DNA from: JBJELF01 sp051879015
GTDB taxonomy: Bacteria; Bacillota; Clostridia; Lachnospirales; Lachnospiraceae
DNA: 29,349 nt
Reading direction: 5' to 3'
Assembly (NCBI GenBank): GCA_051879015.1
Contig: JBJELF010000021.1
Coordinates: 1-29,349 of the forward strand
The position numbers and the translations under genes are program-made. Below the pieces are notes generated by a model. That model did no database searches. It was not told the origin of the DNA and was given only the letters and a program-made list of their open reading frames with translations. Positions within the stretch are counted from its first letter, which is position 1, and the number at the start of each line of letters is the position of its first letter. Shown here one piece after another: positions 21,451-29,304 of this stretch.

Positions 21451-22764
21451 GTGTCTAGTCAAGATAAAGTAAACGAAAAAGCAGGCCGTGCGACTCATTT
21501 ACCAGAGCACGGACCGATTGATGAAAGAAATGGTAAAGAAGTATTGTTGTCCATCCAAAATGTTGATATTACATTTGGAAAGGGAGACAGCGCCTTTAAG
21601 GCAGTTAAGAATGCGTCCTTTGATATTTACAAGGGAGAGACTTTTTCGCTGGTAGGTGAGTCCGGTTCCGGTAAGACCACGATTGGACGTGCGGTAATTC
21701 GTGTTAACCCATGTTCTGCTGGTCAGATTTTATATAAGGGTGTGCCGATTTCAGGTAAGATTTCACGTTCCCTTGACCGTGAGGTTATTCGTAATATTCA
21801 AATGGTTTTCCAGGATCCGGCTGCTTCCTTGAATGAGCGTGCCACCGTTGATTATATTATCTCCGAAGGTTTGTATAACTTCCATCTGTATGAGAACGAG
21901 GCAGACCGTGTGCAGAAGGTAGAAAATATGATTAATGAGGTAGGTTTGCTGCCTGAGCATTTGACTCGTTACCCTCATGAGTTTTCTGGTGGTCAGCGTC
22001 AAAGAATTGGTTTGGCTCGTGCCATGGTTATGGAGCCAGAATTGGTTGTAGCAGATGAGCCAATTTCTGCATTGGACGTATCGATTCGTGCCCAGGTATT
22101 GAACTTGCTGAAGAAGTTCCAGAAGGAAAAGGGTGTTACGTATCTCTTTATCGCCCATGACCTTTCCATCGTAAGATTTATTTCCGACCGTATCGGTGTT
22201 ATCTACAAAGGTAATATCGTTGAGGTTGCTGAAGCAGAGGAGTTATTTAATTTTCCACTGCATCCATATACACATTCTTTGATTTCAGCGATTCCAATTC
22301 CAGATCCAAAGTTGGAGAAAAATAAGGAATTGTACACTTATGATCCATCGATGCATGATTACAGTGAGGATCAGCCTGAGCTAGTTTGCATCGGACATGA
22401 GCATTATGTCTATGGAAACAAGAAAGAAATTGAAGAATACAAGGCGCTTCGTGAGAAGGGTGAGCCAATTAAGTCCATCACTATCGTGGATCCAAATAAG
22501 AAAGAAGAAAAGTCAGAGGAAAAAGCAGTTCCTGTTCGTGAGAGCGAGTATAAGGAGAGACCAGTACATGATACTGGAAATATGTTGTATAGCATTGCTT
22601 CTTTCCTGCTGCCTATCTTAGGTTTGATTGCAGCGGTAGTATTTAAGAAACATGATTATATCCGCAACTATAAGGCTTGTAAAAAAGGTGCCATTGCCGG
22701 TTTGATTGTGTTGGCTGTTATTATCGCAATATTCTTATTGTTGCTATTGATAACTGTACTATAG
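21451..22764 (+). CDS. oppF: Oligopeptide ABC transporter ATPase OppF with C-terminal membrane module
   Basis: This 437-residue second nucleotide-binding subunit pairs with OppD. It starts at GTG, justified by AGGAGGT nine bases ahead. Walker A GESGSGKT (69-76), Q-loop QDPAASLN (121-128), signature FSGGQRQR (178-185), Walker B VVADEP (199-204) and switch His in IAHDLSIV are intact. The ABC core ends near residue 290. A charged linker (about 300-375, Glu/Lys-rich) leads to two hydrophobic segments, SIASFLLPILGLIAAVVF (381-398) and AIAGLIVLAVIIAIFLLLLL (414-433), separated by a basic loop with YKACKKG. This resembles the small two-helix module found at the ends of many Firmicutes membrane proteins, but is odd on an OppF. 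The usual C-terminal cysteines are absent. Last gene of the operon; a strong terminator follows. Confidence 0.93.
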   Translation: MSSQDKVNEKAGRATHLPEHGPIDERNGKEVLLSIQNVDITFGKGDSAFKAVKNASFDIYKGETFSLVGESGSGKTTIGRAVIRVNPCSAGQILYKGVPISGKISRSLDREVIRNIQMVFQDPAASLNERATVDYIISEGLYNFHLYENEADRVQKVENMINEVGLLPEHLTRYPHEFSGGQRQRIGLARAMVMEPELVVADEPISALDVSIRAQVLNLLKKFQKEKGVTYLFIAHDLSIVRFISDRIGVIYKGNIVEVAEAEELFNFPLHPYTHSLISAIPIPDPKLEKNKELYTYDPSMHDYSEDQPELVCIGHEHYVYGNKKEIEEYKALREKGEPIKSITIVDPNKKEEKSEEKAVPVRESEYKERPVHDTGNMLYSIASFLLPILGLIAAVVFKKHDYIRNYKACKKGAIAGLIVLAVIIAIFLLLLLITVL

Positions 22765-22794
22765 CGATAGGAAGCCCGAGGTGGCTAAGATCAG

Positions 22795-22832
22795 CAGCTC
22801 AAGGCAAAAACGATTTGCCTTGAGCTGTTTTG
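22795..22832 (+). terminator. Rho-independent terminator of the opp operon
   Basis: CAGCTCAAGGCAAA (22795-22808) and TTTGCCTTGAGCTG (22814-22827) form a perfect 14-bp stem around AACGA, with a TTTTGTTG tail. It begins 30 bases after the oppF stop. Confidence 0.92.
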
Positions 22833-22875
22833 TTGTAATTAGAACAAAATGATGTTCGATTTAATAGGAGTATAT

Positions 22876-24153
22876 ATGGGACGTACAGCAAGAGACAAGA
22901 GAGATGTATATGTAAGACCAGTAAAGAAAGTAAAGCTTTCGGAAGAGAATGTTGGTCGAAGAATATTTTTAGTGATTTTATTTCTGGTTATTGCGTCAGG
23001 TGCATTTATCTATGCGTTGATGAATTTGCTTGAGGAGGATACTGGATGGAGACAGATTGAAGCCAATGCCTCTGCTGATGGTGTGAATTGCAGCAGTGAC
23101 TTTGTATTTGAATATAATTTAGGGGTGAGTGGGGTGTCCGCTACTGCAGAATCCAAAGCATTAGTGGCGTTGTATACGGAAATAACGGAAAAAGCATATC
23201 AGCTTTTCCATGAGATAGAGATATTTGATGGGGTCTGCAACATTGCTTATATCAATCAACATCCAAATGAAGTATTGGAGATAGACAAAGTACTGTATGA
23301 GGCTTTTGAGACATTGGAAAAATATAAAAATCGCCATCTGTATTTGGCACCAATTTATGTAGATTACAGTAATTTGTTTTCCTGCAATGATGATGCCCAG
23401 ACGGTGGAATTTGATGCTTATCAAAATGAAGAAGTGAAAGAGTATTTTGCCCAGGTAGCAGCATTTGCTAATGATACAGAGCAGATTAATGTGGAATTGC
23501 TGGGAGATGGTCAGATAAAGCTGAAGGTATCTGACGAATATTTAAGTTTTGCAGAAGAAAACGGTATCGATAGTTATATTGATTTCTTTTGGATGCGTAA
23601 TGCATTTATTATTGATTACATTGCTGATACGCTGATAGAAAATCATTATACCTTGGGTACTATTTCCAGCTATGATGGTTTTAGCCGTACATTAGACAGC
23701 AGCGGTGCTTTTGAATATTCTTTCAATTTGTATGACCGACAGGAACATCGTATTTATTCTGCGGGTATTATGAAGTACAATGAGCCAATTAGTTTAGTAT
23801 ATTTTAGAGATTATCCAATGAATAGCTTAGATTGGCAGCATTACTATGAGTTTCAAAATGGTGAGATTCGCCATGCATACATTGATGCGGCAGATGGTTT
23901 GTGTAAAAATTCCGCTCACAATGTGGTAAGCTACTCTCACAGCAAGGGTTGTGCAGAAGTGTTACTGGAGACATTGCCGATCTATGTGGCAGAGGAATTT
24001 GACGAGGAGGCCTTGTTGAGGTTAGAAGAGAAAGAAATCTATGCCATTTATGGTAAGGATAATACCCTGTGCTACAATGAGGACGGTTTGCGTATTGAAG
24101 ATTTATATGATGTAGACGGATTGCAGTATGAGACGAAGTTTGTAAGTCGATGA
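22876..24153 (+). CDS. Membrane-anchored hypothetical protein, possibly a degenerate ApbE-like fold
   Basis: I do not firmly recognise this 425-residue protein. A basic N-terminal head (about 1-28, many Lys/Arg) precedes one transmembrane helix, IFLVILFLVIASGAFIYALM (30-49), so the remaining roughly 375 residues should face outside. The region about 96-165 (LYTEITEKAYQLFHEIEIF, YINQHPNEVLEIDKVLYEAF, HLYLAPIYVDYSNL) has the spacing of the start of ApbE flavin transferases (helix, ...LNxxxG...VxPELxxLL...GAFDPT). FWMRNAFIIDYIADTLIENHYT would sit where ApbE has its GxAKGYAxD helix. The catalytic and FAD-binding motifs of ApbE are missing, so it would be a non-catalytic relative. This assignment is tentative. 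Start 22876 chosen for ATAGGAG five bases upstream; an ATG at 22849 is the alternative. It follows the opp terminator closely. Confidence 0.75.
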   Translation: MGRTARDKRDVYVRPVKKVKLSEENVGRRIFLVILFLVIASGAFIYALMNLLEEDTGWRQIEANASADGVNCSSDFVFEYNLGVSGVSATAESKALVALYTEITEKAYQLFHEIEIFDGVCNIAYINQHPNEVLEIDKVLYEAFETLEKYKNRHLYLAPIYVDYSNLFSCNDDAQTVEFDAYQNEEVKEYFAQVAAFANDTEQINVELLGDGQIKLKVSDEYLSFAEENGIDSYIDFFWMRNAFIIDYIADTLIENHYTLGTISSYDGFSRTLDSSGAFEYSFNLYDRQEHRIYSAGIMKYNEPISLVYFRDYPMNSLDWQHYYEFQNGEIRHAYIDAADGLCKNSAHNVVSYSHSKGCAEVLLETLPIYVAEEFDEEALLRLEEKEIYAIYGKDNTLCYNEDGLRIEDLYDVDGLQYETKFVSR

Positions 24154-24268
24154 GAAAAGCAATGACCGATTGGAACCATTCCTCTTTGTCTGTGTGCAAG
24201 TGTTTTTTGGAAATGGAGGTGTTCGTGTTGGCAGCATCTCCGTTTTTGTGTTCGATTCGATTCATGTC

Positions 24269-24324
24269 TTGCTAGAGAAGTGAATTTGTGGTATGATAGT
24301 ATCACGATTGGTGAACTATCGTGA
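24269..24324 (+). promoter_or_regulatory. Promoter and inverted repeat upstream of mnmE
   Basis: TTGCTA (24269-24274), 17-base spacer and TATGAT (24292-24297) form a moderate promoter. At the predicted start, TCACGAT (24302-24308) and ATCGTGA (24318-24324) form a perfect 7-bp inverted repeat, with GTGAACT occurring twice within the same stretch. It could be an operator or a leader hairpin. Confidence 0.45.
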
Positions 24325-24359
24325 ACTGGCATAGGTTATGAAAATAGGAAGGTTTTTTT

Positions 24360-25739
24360 ATGAATACAAATCAGACAATTGCAGCGATTGCCACGGCTAT
24401 GAGTCCTGCGGGCATCAGTATCATACGTATTAGCGGAGAGGATGCATTGGCAATTGCAGATACCTTATATCGCTCTCCAAATGGGAAAAAAAAGTTAGTC
24501 AATCAGTCAACGCATACGGCACATTTTGGCTATATTTATGATCATGATAATTGCTTGATTGATGAAGTTTTGGTTCTGATTATGCGTAATCCGAAGAGTT
24601 ATACGGGTGAGGATACGGTGGAGATTCAGTGTCATGGCGGTATTTTGGTGACAAAAAAGATATTAGAGGCAGTGCTTGGAGCGGGGGCTAAGTTGGCAGA
24701 GCCCGGTGAGTTTACAAAGCGTGCCTTTTTAAATGGAAAGATGGACTTGGCGAAGGCAGAAGCGGTGATGGATATGATTCATGCCAAAAATCAGCTGGCT
24801 CTCAATAATTCTGTGAAACAGCTGAGGGGAGATGTATCCAAAGCCATTGCAGCCTTGCGAGATCAGATATTGGATCATGTGGCATTTATTGAGGCTGCTC
24901 TAGATGATCCAGAACATATCTCTATGGACGGATATGTGGATGAATTGTTAATCAGTGCAAAGAATATTGCCAGTCAGCTGCAGCATATGATTGAGCGTGC
25001 TGACAATGGTCGGAGAATGGTGGAGGGTATCCGTACTGCCATCATCGGAAAACCCAATGCGGGGAAATCCTCTTTATTAAATCAGCTTTCTGGTTCCGAG
25101 AGAGCGATTGTCACGGAAGTGGCTGGTACTACAAGGGATACTTTGGAAGAACAGGTGACCATTGGTGATATCAGTTTCCTCTTGGTGGATACCGCTGGGA
25201 TTCGGGATACGGAAGATATCGTAGAGAAAATTGGTGTGGAGAAGGCGAAACATGCGGCAGCGGAGGCAGATTTGGTGCTGTATGTAGCCGATGGCACGGA
25301 GCCAGTCAGTGCAGATGACGAGGAAATTTTAGGCTTATTAGAGAATACCACGAAGATTATTTTGGTCAATAAGGCAGATTTGCAGAGTCCAGATGCCAGT
25401 TGGATGGCGTATTCGAGCAAGTGTCCAGTGATTGTGATTTCTGCTAAGGAAGGCAGTGGATTGCTGGAGTTGGAAGAGAAATTGAAGGAGATGTTCTTTC
25501 AGGAAGAACTTTCTATGAATGATGAGTTGTTGATTACAAATCTGCGTCACAAGGAAGCTTTGCAGGAAGCTTATCAGAGTGTGAATATGGCAATTGACAG
25601 CATGGAGGCAGGAATGCCAGAAGATTTCTTTACCATTGATTTGATGAATGCATACCAACAGTTGGGATATATTACAGGACAGGATGTGGAAGAAGATTTG
25701 GTGAACCGTATTTTTGCTAAATTCTGTATGGGTAAATGA
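24360..25739 (+). CDS. mnmE: tRNA uridine-5-carboxymethylaminomethyl(34) synthesis GTPase MnmE
   Basis: This 459-residue GTPase works with MnmG to modify the wobble uridine of several tRNAs. The N-terminal tetrahydrofolate-binding domain (1-120) starts IAAIATAMSPAGISIIRISG and contains SYTGEDTVEIQCHGG and EPGEFTKRAFLNGKMDLAKAEA. The helical domain encloses the Ras-like G domain: G1 GKPNAGKSS (230-238), G2 AGTTRDTLEE, G3 DTAGI (277-281) and G4 NKAD. The C-terminus ends FCMGK, the conserved C-x-G-K tail with its catalytic cysteine. GGAAGG precedes the ATG. mnmG follows 83 bases later without terminator. The length is normal. Confidence 0.98.
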   Translation: MNTNQTIAAIATAMSPAGISIIRISGEDALAIADTLYRSPNGKKKLVNQSTHTAHFGYIYDHDNCLIDEVLVLIMRNPKSYTGEDTVEIQCHGGILVTKKILEAVLGAGAKLAEPGEFTKRAFLNGKMDLAKAEAVMDMIHAKNQLALNNSVKQLRGDVSKAIAALRDQILDHVAFIEAALDDPEHISMDGYVDELLISAKNIASQLQHMIERADNGRRMVEGIRTAIIGKPNAGKSSLLNQLSGSERAIVTEVAGTTRDTLEEQVTIGDISFLLVDTAGIRDTEDIVEKIGVEKAKHAAAEADLVLYVADGTEPVSADDEEILGLLENTTKIILVNKADLQSPDASWMAYSSKCPVIVISAKEGSGLLELEEKLKEMFFQEELSMNDELLITNLRHKEALQEAYQSVNMAIDSMEAGMPEDFFTIDLMNAYQQLGYITGQDVEEDLVNRIFAKFCMGK

Positions 25740-25822
25740 ACATTTCGGAAAACAGGTATGTTTTAGTGAAGAATAATGCTCTCAAAGGATAAGATAGCGG
25801 AGTGTGAAAGGAACAGGATAAA

Positions 25823-27703
25823 ATGCAGATATTAGAAGAAAATTATGATGTGGCGATTGTGGGAGCCGGTCATGCCGGCTGTGAGGCGGCCTTGGCTTGT
25901 GCAAGATTGGGTTTGGAGACGATTATGTTTACGGTTAGTGTAGACAGCATTGCATTGATGCCCTGCAATCCTAATATTGGTGGAAGTTCCAAGGGACATC
26001 TGGTGCGAGAGTTGGATGCGCTTGGCGGTGAGATGGGAAAAAATATTGATAAAACATTTATTCAGTCCAAAATGCTCAATGTTTCCAAGGGACCAGCAGT
26101 TCACTCCTTGCGTGCTCAGGCGGATAAGCAGGACTATTCGAGAGAAATGCGCCGTACTTTGGAAAACACGGAGCATCTGACCATTCGTCAGGCGGAGGTG
26201 AGTGAAATTATCGTGGAGGATGGTATCATCCAGGGATGCAAAACCTACTCGGGGGCTATTTATCATACGAAAGCGGTAGTTTTATGCACAGGTACTTATC
26301 TGAAAGCACGCTGTATTTATGGTGATGTCAGCAATTACACGGGTCCTAATGGATTGCAGGCGGCCAATCATTTGACCGATTCATTGCTTGCAAATGGCGT
26401 GGAAATCCGTCGATTTAAGACGGGAACACCTGCCCGTGTGGATAAGCGCAGTATTGATTTCTCTAAAATGGAAGAACAAAAAGGAGATGAGCGGGTTGTT
26501 CCGTTTTCTTTTACCACAGACCCTGAGTCGGTGCAGAAGGAGCAGGTTTCCTGTTGGTTGACTTACACCAATGAGAAAACGCATGAGATTATTCGCAATA
26601 ATTTGGACCGTTCTCCATTATTTTCTGGTACCATTAAGGGGACGGGACCGAGATATTGTCCTTCAATTGAAGATAAGGTAGTAAAGTTTGCAGATAAAGA
26701 CCGTCATCAGGTGTTTATTGAACCGGAGGGATTGTACACCAACGAGATGTATCTGGGAGGCATGTCCAGCTCTCTTCCGGAGGATGTGCAGTATGCGATG
26801 TATCGTACCGTACCAGGGCTGGAGCATGTTAAAATTGTAAGAAATGCCTATGCCATTGAATATGATTGCTTGAATCCAAGACAGTTGAAACCAACATTAG
26901 AGTTTAAGACGATTTCCGGATTATACAGTGGTGGTCAGATGAATGGAAGTTCTGGTTATGAGGAGGCAGCTGCTCAGGGCTTAATGGCTGGTATCAATGC
27001 AGCTCTTCATGTATTGGGACGTGAAGAAGTCGTATTGGACCGTTCGCAGGCATATATTGGTGTGTTAATTGATGATTTGGTTACAAAGGATAATTTTGAA
27101 CCTTATCGAATGATGACCTCCCGTGCGGAGTATCGTTTGATTTTACGCCAGGACAATGCTGACTTGCGTCTTACAGAAATTGGATATCAGATTGGATTAA
27201 TCGATGAGGTGCGTTATCAAAAGCTTCTAAAGAAAAAGACGCAGATTGAGAAAGAAATCAATCGATTGGAGGAGACAAATATTGGTGCCAATCCAAAAGT
27301 ACAGGAACTGCTGCGAGAAGCTGGCAGTACTGAATTAAAGACTGGCACTACTCTGGCTGAGTTGATTCGTCGCCCAGAGCTCTCTTATGAGATGCTCGCA
27401 GAGATTGACGAGGAAAGACAGCCACTGTCGGCAGAGGTGATTGAACAGGTCGATATCAATATCAAATACGATGGTTATATTAAACGTCAAATGAAACAGG
27501 TAGAGCAATTTAGAAAAATGGAGCGCAGAAAGTTGGATTTGGACTTTGATTACAGTCAGGTACACAATCTGCGTAAGGAAGCTATCCAGAAATTGACTCT
27601 TTATCAGCCCTCCTCCATCGGACAGGCATCCCGCATTTCCGGTGTATCACCGGCTGATATTTCGGTATTATTAATTTATCTGGAGAGTCAGAAGCGAAAA
27701 TAA
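25823..27703 (+). CDS. mnmG: tRNA uridine-5-carboxymethylaminomethyl(34) synthesis enzyme MnmG
   Basis: This 626-residue FAD- and NADH-dependent partner of MnmE is near the usual 625-630. The dinucleotide-binding motif is VGAGHAGCEAALA (13-25). CNPNIGGSSKGHLVRELDALGGEMGK follows with the conserved cysteine. TGTYLKARCIYGD, FKTGTPARVD and RYCPSIEDKVVKF are the family blocks. The C-terminal helical part (about 550-626), needed for contact with MnmE and tRNA, ends KASRIS-like QASRISGVSPADISVLLIYL. AAAGGAACAGG precedes the ATG. It shares a transcript with mnmE. rsmG, which often follows mnmG in Firmicutes, is not present; a convergent MATE gene comes next. No clear terminator lies in the 62-base gap. 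Confidence 0.98.
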   Translation: MQILEENYDVAIVGAGHAGCEAALACARLGLETIMFTVSVDSIALMPCNPNIGGSSKGHLVRELDALGGEMGKNIDKTFIQSKMLNVSKGPAVHSLRAQADKQDYSREMRRTLENTEHLTIRQAEVSEIIVEDGIIQGCKTYSGAIYHTKAVVLCTGTYLKARCIYGDVSNYTGPNGLQAANHLTDSLLANGVEIRRFKTGTPARVDKRSIDFSKMEEQKGDERVVPFSFTTDPESVQKEQVSCWLTYTNEKTHEIIRNNLDRSPLFSGTIKGTGPRYCPSIEDKVVKFADKDRHQVFIEPEGLYTNEMYLGGMSSSLPEDVQYAMYRTVPGLEHVKIVRNAYAIEYDCLNPRQLKPTLEFKTISGLYSGGQMNGSSGYEEAAAQGLMAGINAALHVLGREEVVLDRSQAYIGVLIDDLVTKDNFEPYRMMTSRAEYRLILRQDNADLRLTEIGYQIGLIDEVRYQKLLKKKTQIEKEINRLEETNIGANPKVQELLREAGSTELKTGTTLAELIRRPELSYEMLAEIDEERQPLSAEVIEQVDINIKYDGYIKRQMKQVEQFRKMERRKLDLDFDYSQVHNLRKEAIQKLTLYQPSSIGQASRISGVSPADISVLLIYLESQKRK

Positions 27704-27718
27704 TATCAGAGTCAAATG
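27701..27718 (+). repeat. Possible remnant of the dispersed palindromic repeat (copy G)
   Basis: TAATATCAGAGTCAAATG resembles the left arm of the family (ATGATACCAGGGTCAAAA) but with several changes and no second arm. It overlaps the mnmG stop codon. It may be chance. Confidence 0.25.
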
Positions 27719-27765
27719 TTTGGATGTTTCTTGTTTGCAGAAAAGAGCTTCCTTACTACTCAATT

Positions 27766-29130
27766 TCAATAAATTTCCTTTGTGATATTCTTTAGCCAAG
27801 TTCCACTGCGGTAGTGCTTGATGACCCAAGGCCACTTGACGAACTCATCGGTGCAGAGCAAAAAGTATACCACTAATACAGGTAATTTCAGTACAAAGGC
27901 AGCGATAAATCCCAGTGGCACTGCATAACACCACATGGTGATACTATCGCAGTACATACCAAATTGACTGTCGCCGCCGGAACGGAATACACCACAGATG
28001 AGCATTGTGTTGATTCCAATTCCCATGACATAATAGCTGTTGATAAAGAGCATATATTTAAGAAAATGCATAGCCTGGTCGGTCAAAGCGGCAAAATGCA
28101 ATACAAAGGGTGTAATAGCCAAAATAATGAGACCGCCGATAATACCAGTGCCGATGGTCATATAAATGAGTTTTCTTGCTCCTTGTCTTGCCTGTTCTAA
28201 TTGATTTTTGCCGATGCAGTTTCCAAGGAAAATACCGCCGCCACTGGCAAGTCCAAAGCAGAGCACAGTTCCGAAATTTCTGATAACTGCCACAAGAGAG
28301 TTCGCTGCCACCGCATCGCTGCTCAGATGCCCGAGAATGACGGAGTACATGGAGTAGGCGATGCCCCAGATGACATCATTCATCAGAGCCGGAACAGACA
28401 ATTTGACAAAGTCGGCAAATAAGACCTTGTTTCTCACAAAAATATAGTGCAAATCCAACTTTACATTTTTACTCTTGGCAGATACTATAAAGCAAGCGGT
28501 CAGCTCAATGAGTCGTGACAGAGAGGTGGCGAGTGCTACGCCCATCGCGCCCAACTTAGGAGCACCAAAAAGACCAAACAGAAAGACTGCATTAAGTATG
28601 ATATTCAGTGAAAAGGCAAGTACATTTAAGGCTGTGCTCACTCCAACTCGTCCTACACTGCGAAGTATTGCGAGATACACTTCAATGATACCCCAGCATA
28701 AATATGCTATGCTGATAAAGCGCAGATAAGAAGATCCGATAGCAATCAGCTCTGCATCATTGGTAAATATGCGCATCATCCAAGTAGGAATGCAAAGAGC
28801 TGCCAGTGCGAAAGCGGTGGCACTTAAGATGGATACGCGCAGTGCAATGCCTTCGATGACTTGAATGGCGCGCATATCGCCCTTGCCATAATATTGAGCA
28901 CAGAGCATCGTGGCGCCAGTGCCCAAGCCGTAAAATATCATAAACAAAATGCTGGCATACTGAGAAGCCAAAGATACGGCAGAGATAGAGGATTGTCCGA
29001 CAAAATTGAGCATGACCACATCAGCGGAGTTTACAGCTGCGCTGAGCAAATTTTGAATGACAATGGGAAAAACGAGTTTAAAAATTGAGGGATAGAAGGG
29101 GTCATTCTTCCAATCTAATTTACTTTTCAT
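27766..29130 (-). CDS. MATE family multidrug/sodium antiporter
   Basis: This 454-residue polytopic membrane protein of the multidrug and toxic compound extrusion family exports cationic compounds or metabolites using Na+ or H+. It has two repeated six-helix halves, about 12 segments. The N-lobe opens IFKLVFPIVIQNLLSAAVNSADVVMLNFVG, followed by ASILFMIFYGLGTGATMLCAQYYGKGD, the MATE signature. The second half repeats the pattern in VKLSVPALMNDVIWGIAYSMYSVILGHL and SGGGIFLGNCIGKNQLEQARQGA. The start at 29130 has AAAGGA upstream on the minus strand. It is convergent with mnmG. Substrate and physiological role cannot be told. Length is normal. Confidence 0.93.
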   Translation of the reverse strand: MKSKLDWKNDPFYPSIFKLVFPIVIQNLLSAAVNSADVVMLNFVGQSSISAVSLASQYASILFMIFYGLGTGATMLCAQYYGKGDMRAIQVIEGIALRVSILSATAFALAALCIPTWMMRIFTNDAELIAIGSSYLRFISIAYLCWGIIEVYLAILRSVGRVGVSTALNVLAFSLNIILNAVFLFGLFGAPKLGAMGVALATSLSRLIELTACFIVSAKSKNVKLDLHYIFVRNKVLFADFVKLSVPALMNDVIWGIAYSMYSVILGHLSSDAVAANSLVAVIRNFGTVLCFGLASGGGIFLGNCIGKNQLEQARQGARKLIYMTIGTGIIGGLIILAITPFVLHFAALTDQAMHFLKYMLFINSYYVMGIGINTMLICGVFRSGGDSQFGMYCDSITMWCYAVPLGFIAAFVLKLPVLVVYFLLCTDEFVKWPWVIKHYRSGTWLKNITKEIY

Positions 29131-29264
29131 AAATAATCCTTTCGTTTGTTGTAACAGTGTACATAAGAAAAAATTTTATCATAAATTTTCTGAAAAGAAA
29201 ACCTATTTTTATGTGCTAGAATTGAAAACCGACACTTGCCAGATGAGTTCTTTCCTATTATAAT

Positions 29265-29304
29265 ATGATGGAGGGGTTAAAATACCGTTTGACCTCAACA
29301 TCAT
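29265..29304 (+). repeat. Dispersed 40-bp palindromic repeat, full copy (copy H)
   Basis: Left arm ATGATGGAGGGGTTAAAA, loop TACC, right arm GTTTGACCTCAACATCAT: same length as copy D, with compensating and wobble-type changes. The TACC loop gives the same orientation as the copy at 7922. It lies 134 bases upstream of the minus-strand MATE gene, in otherwise empty, A/T-rich sequence up to the window edge. Confidence 0.85.
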
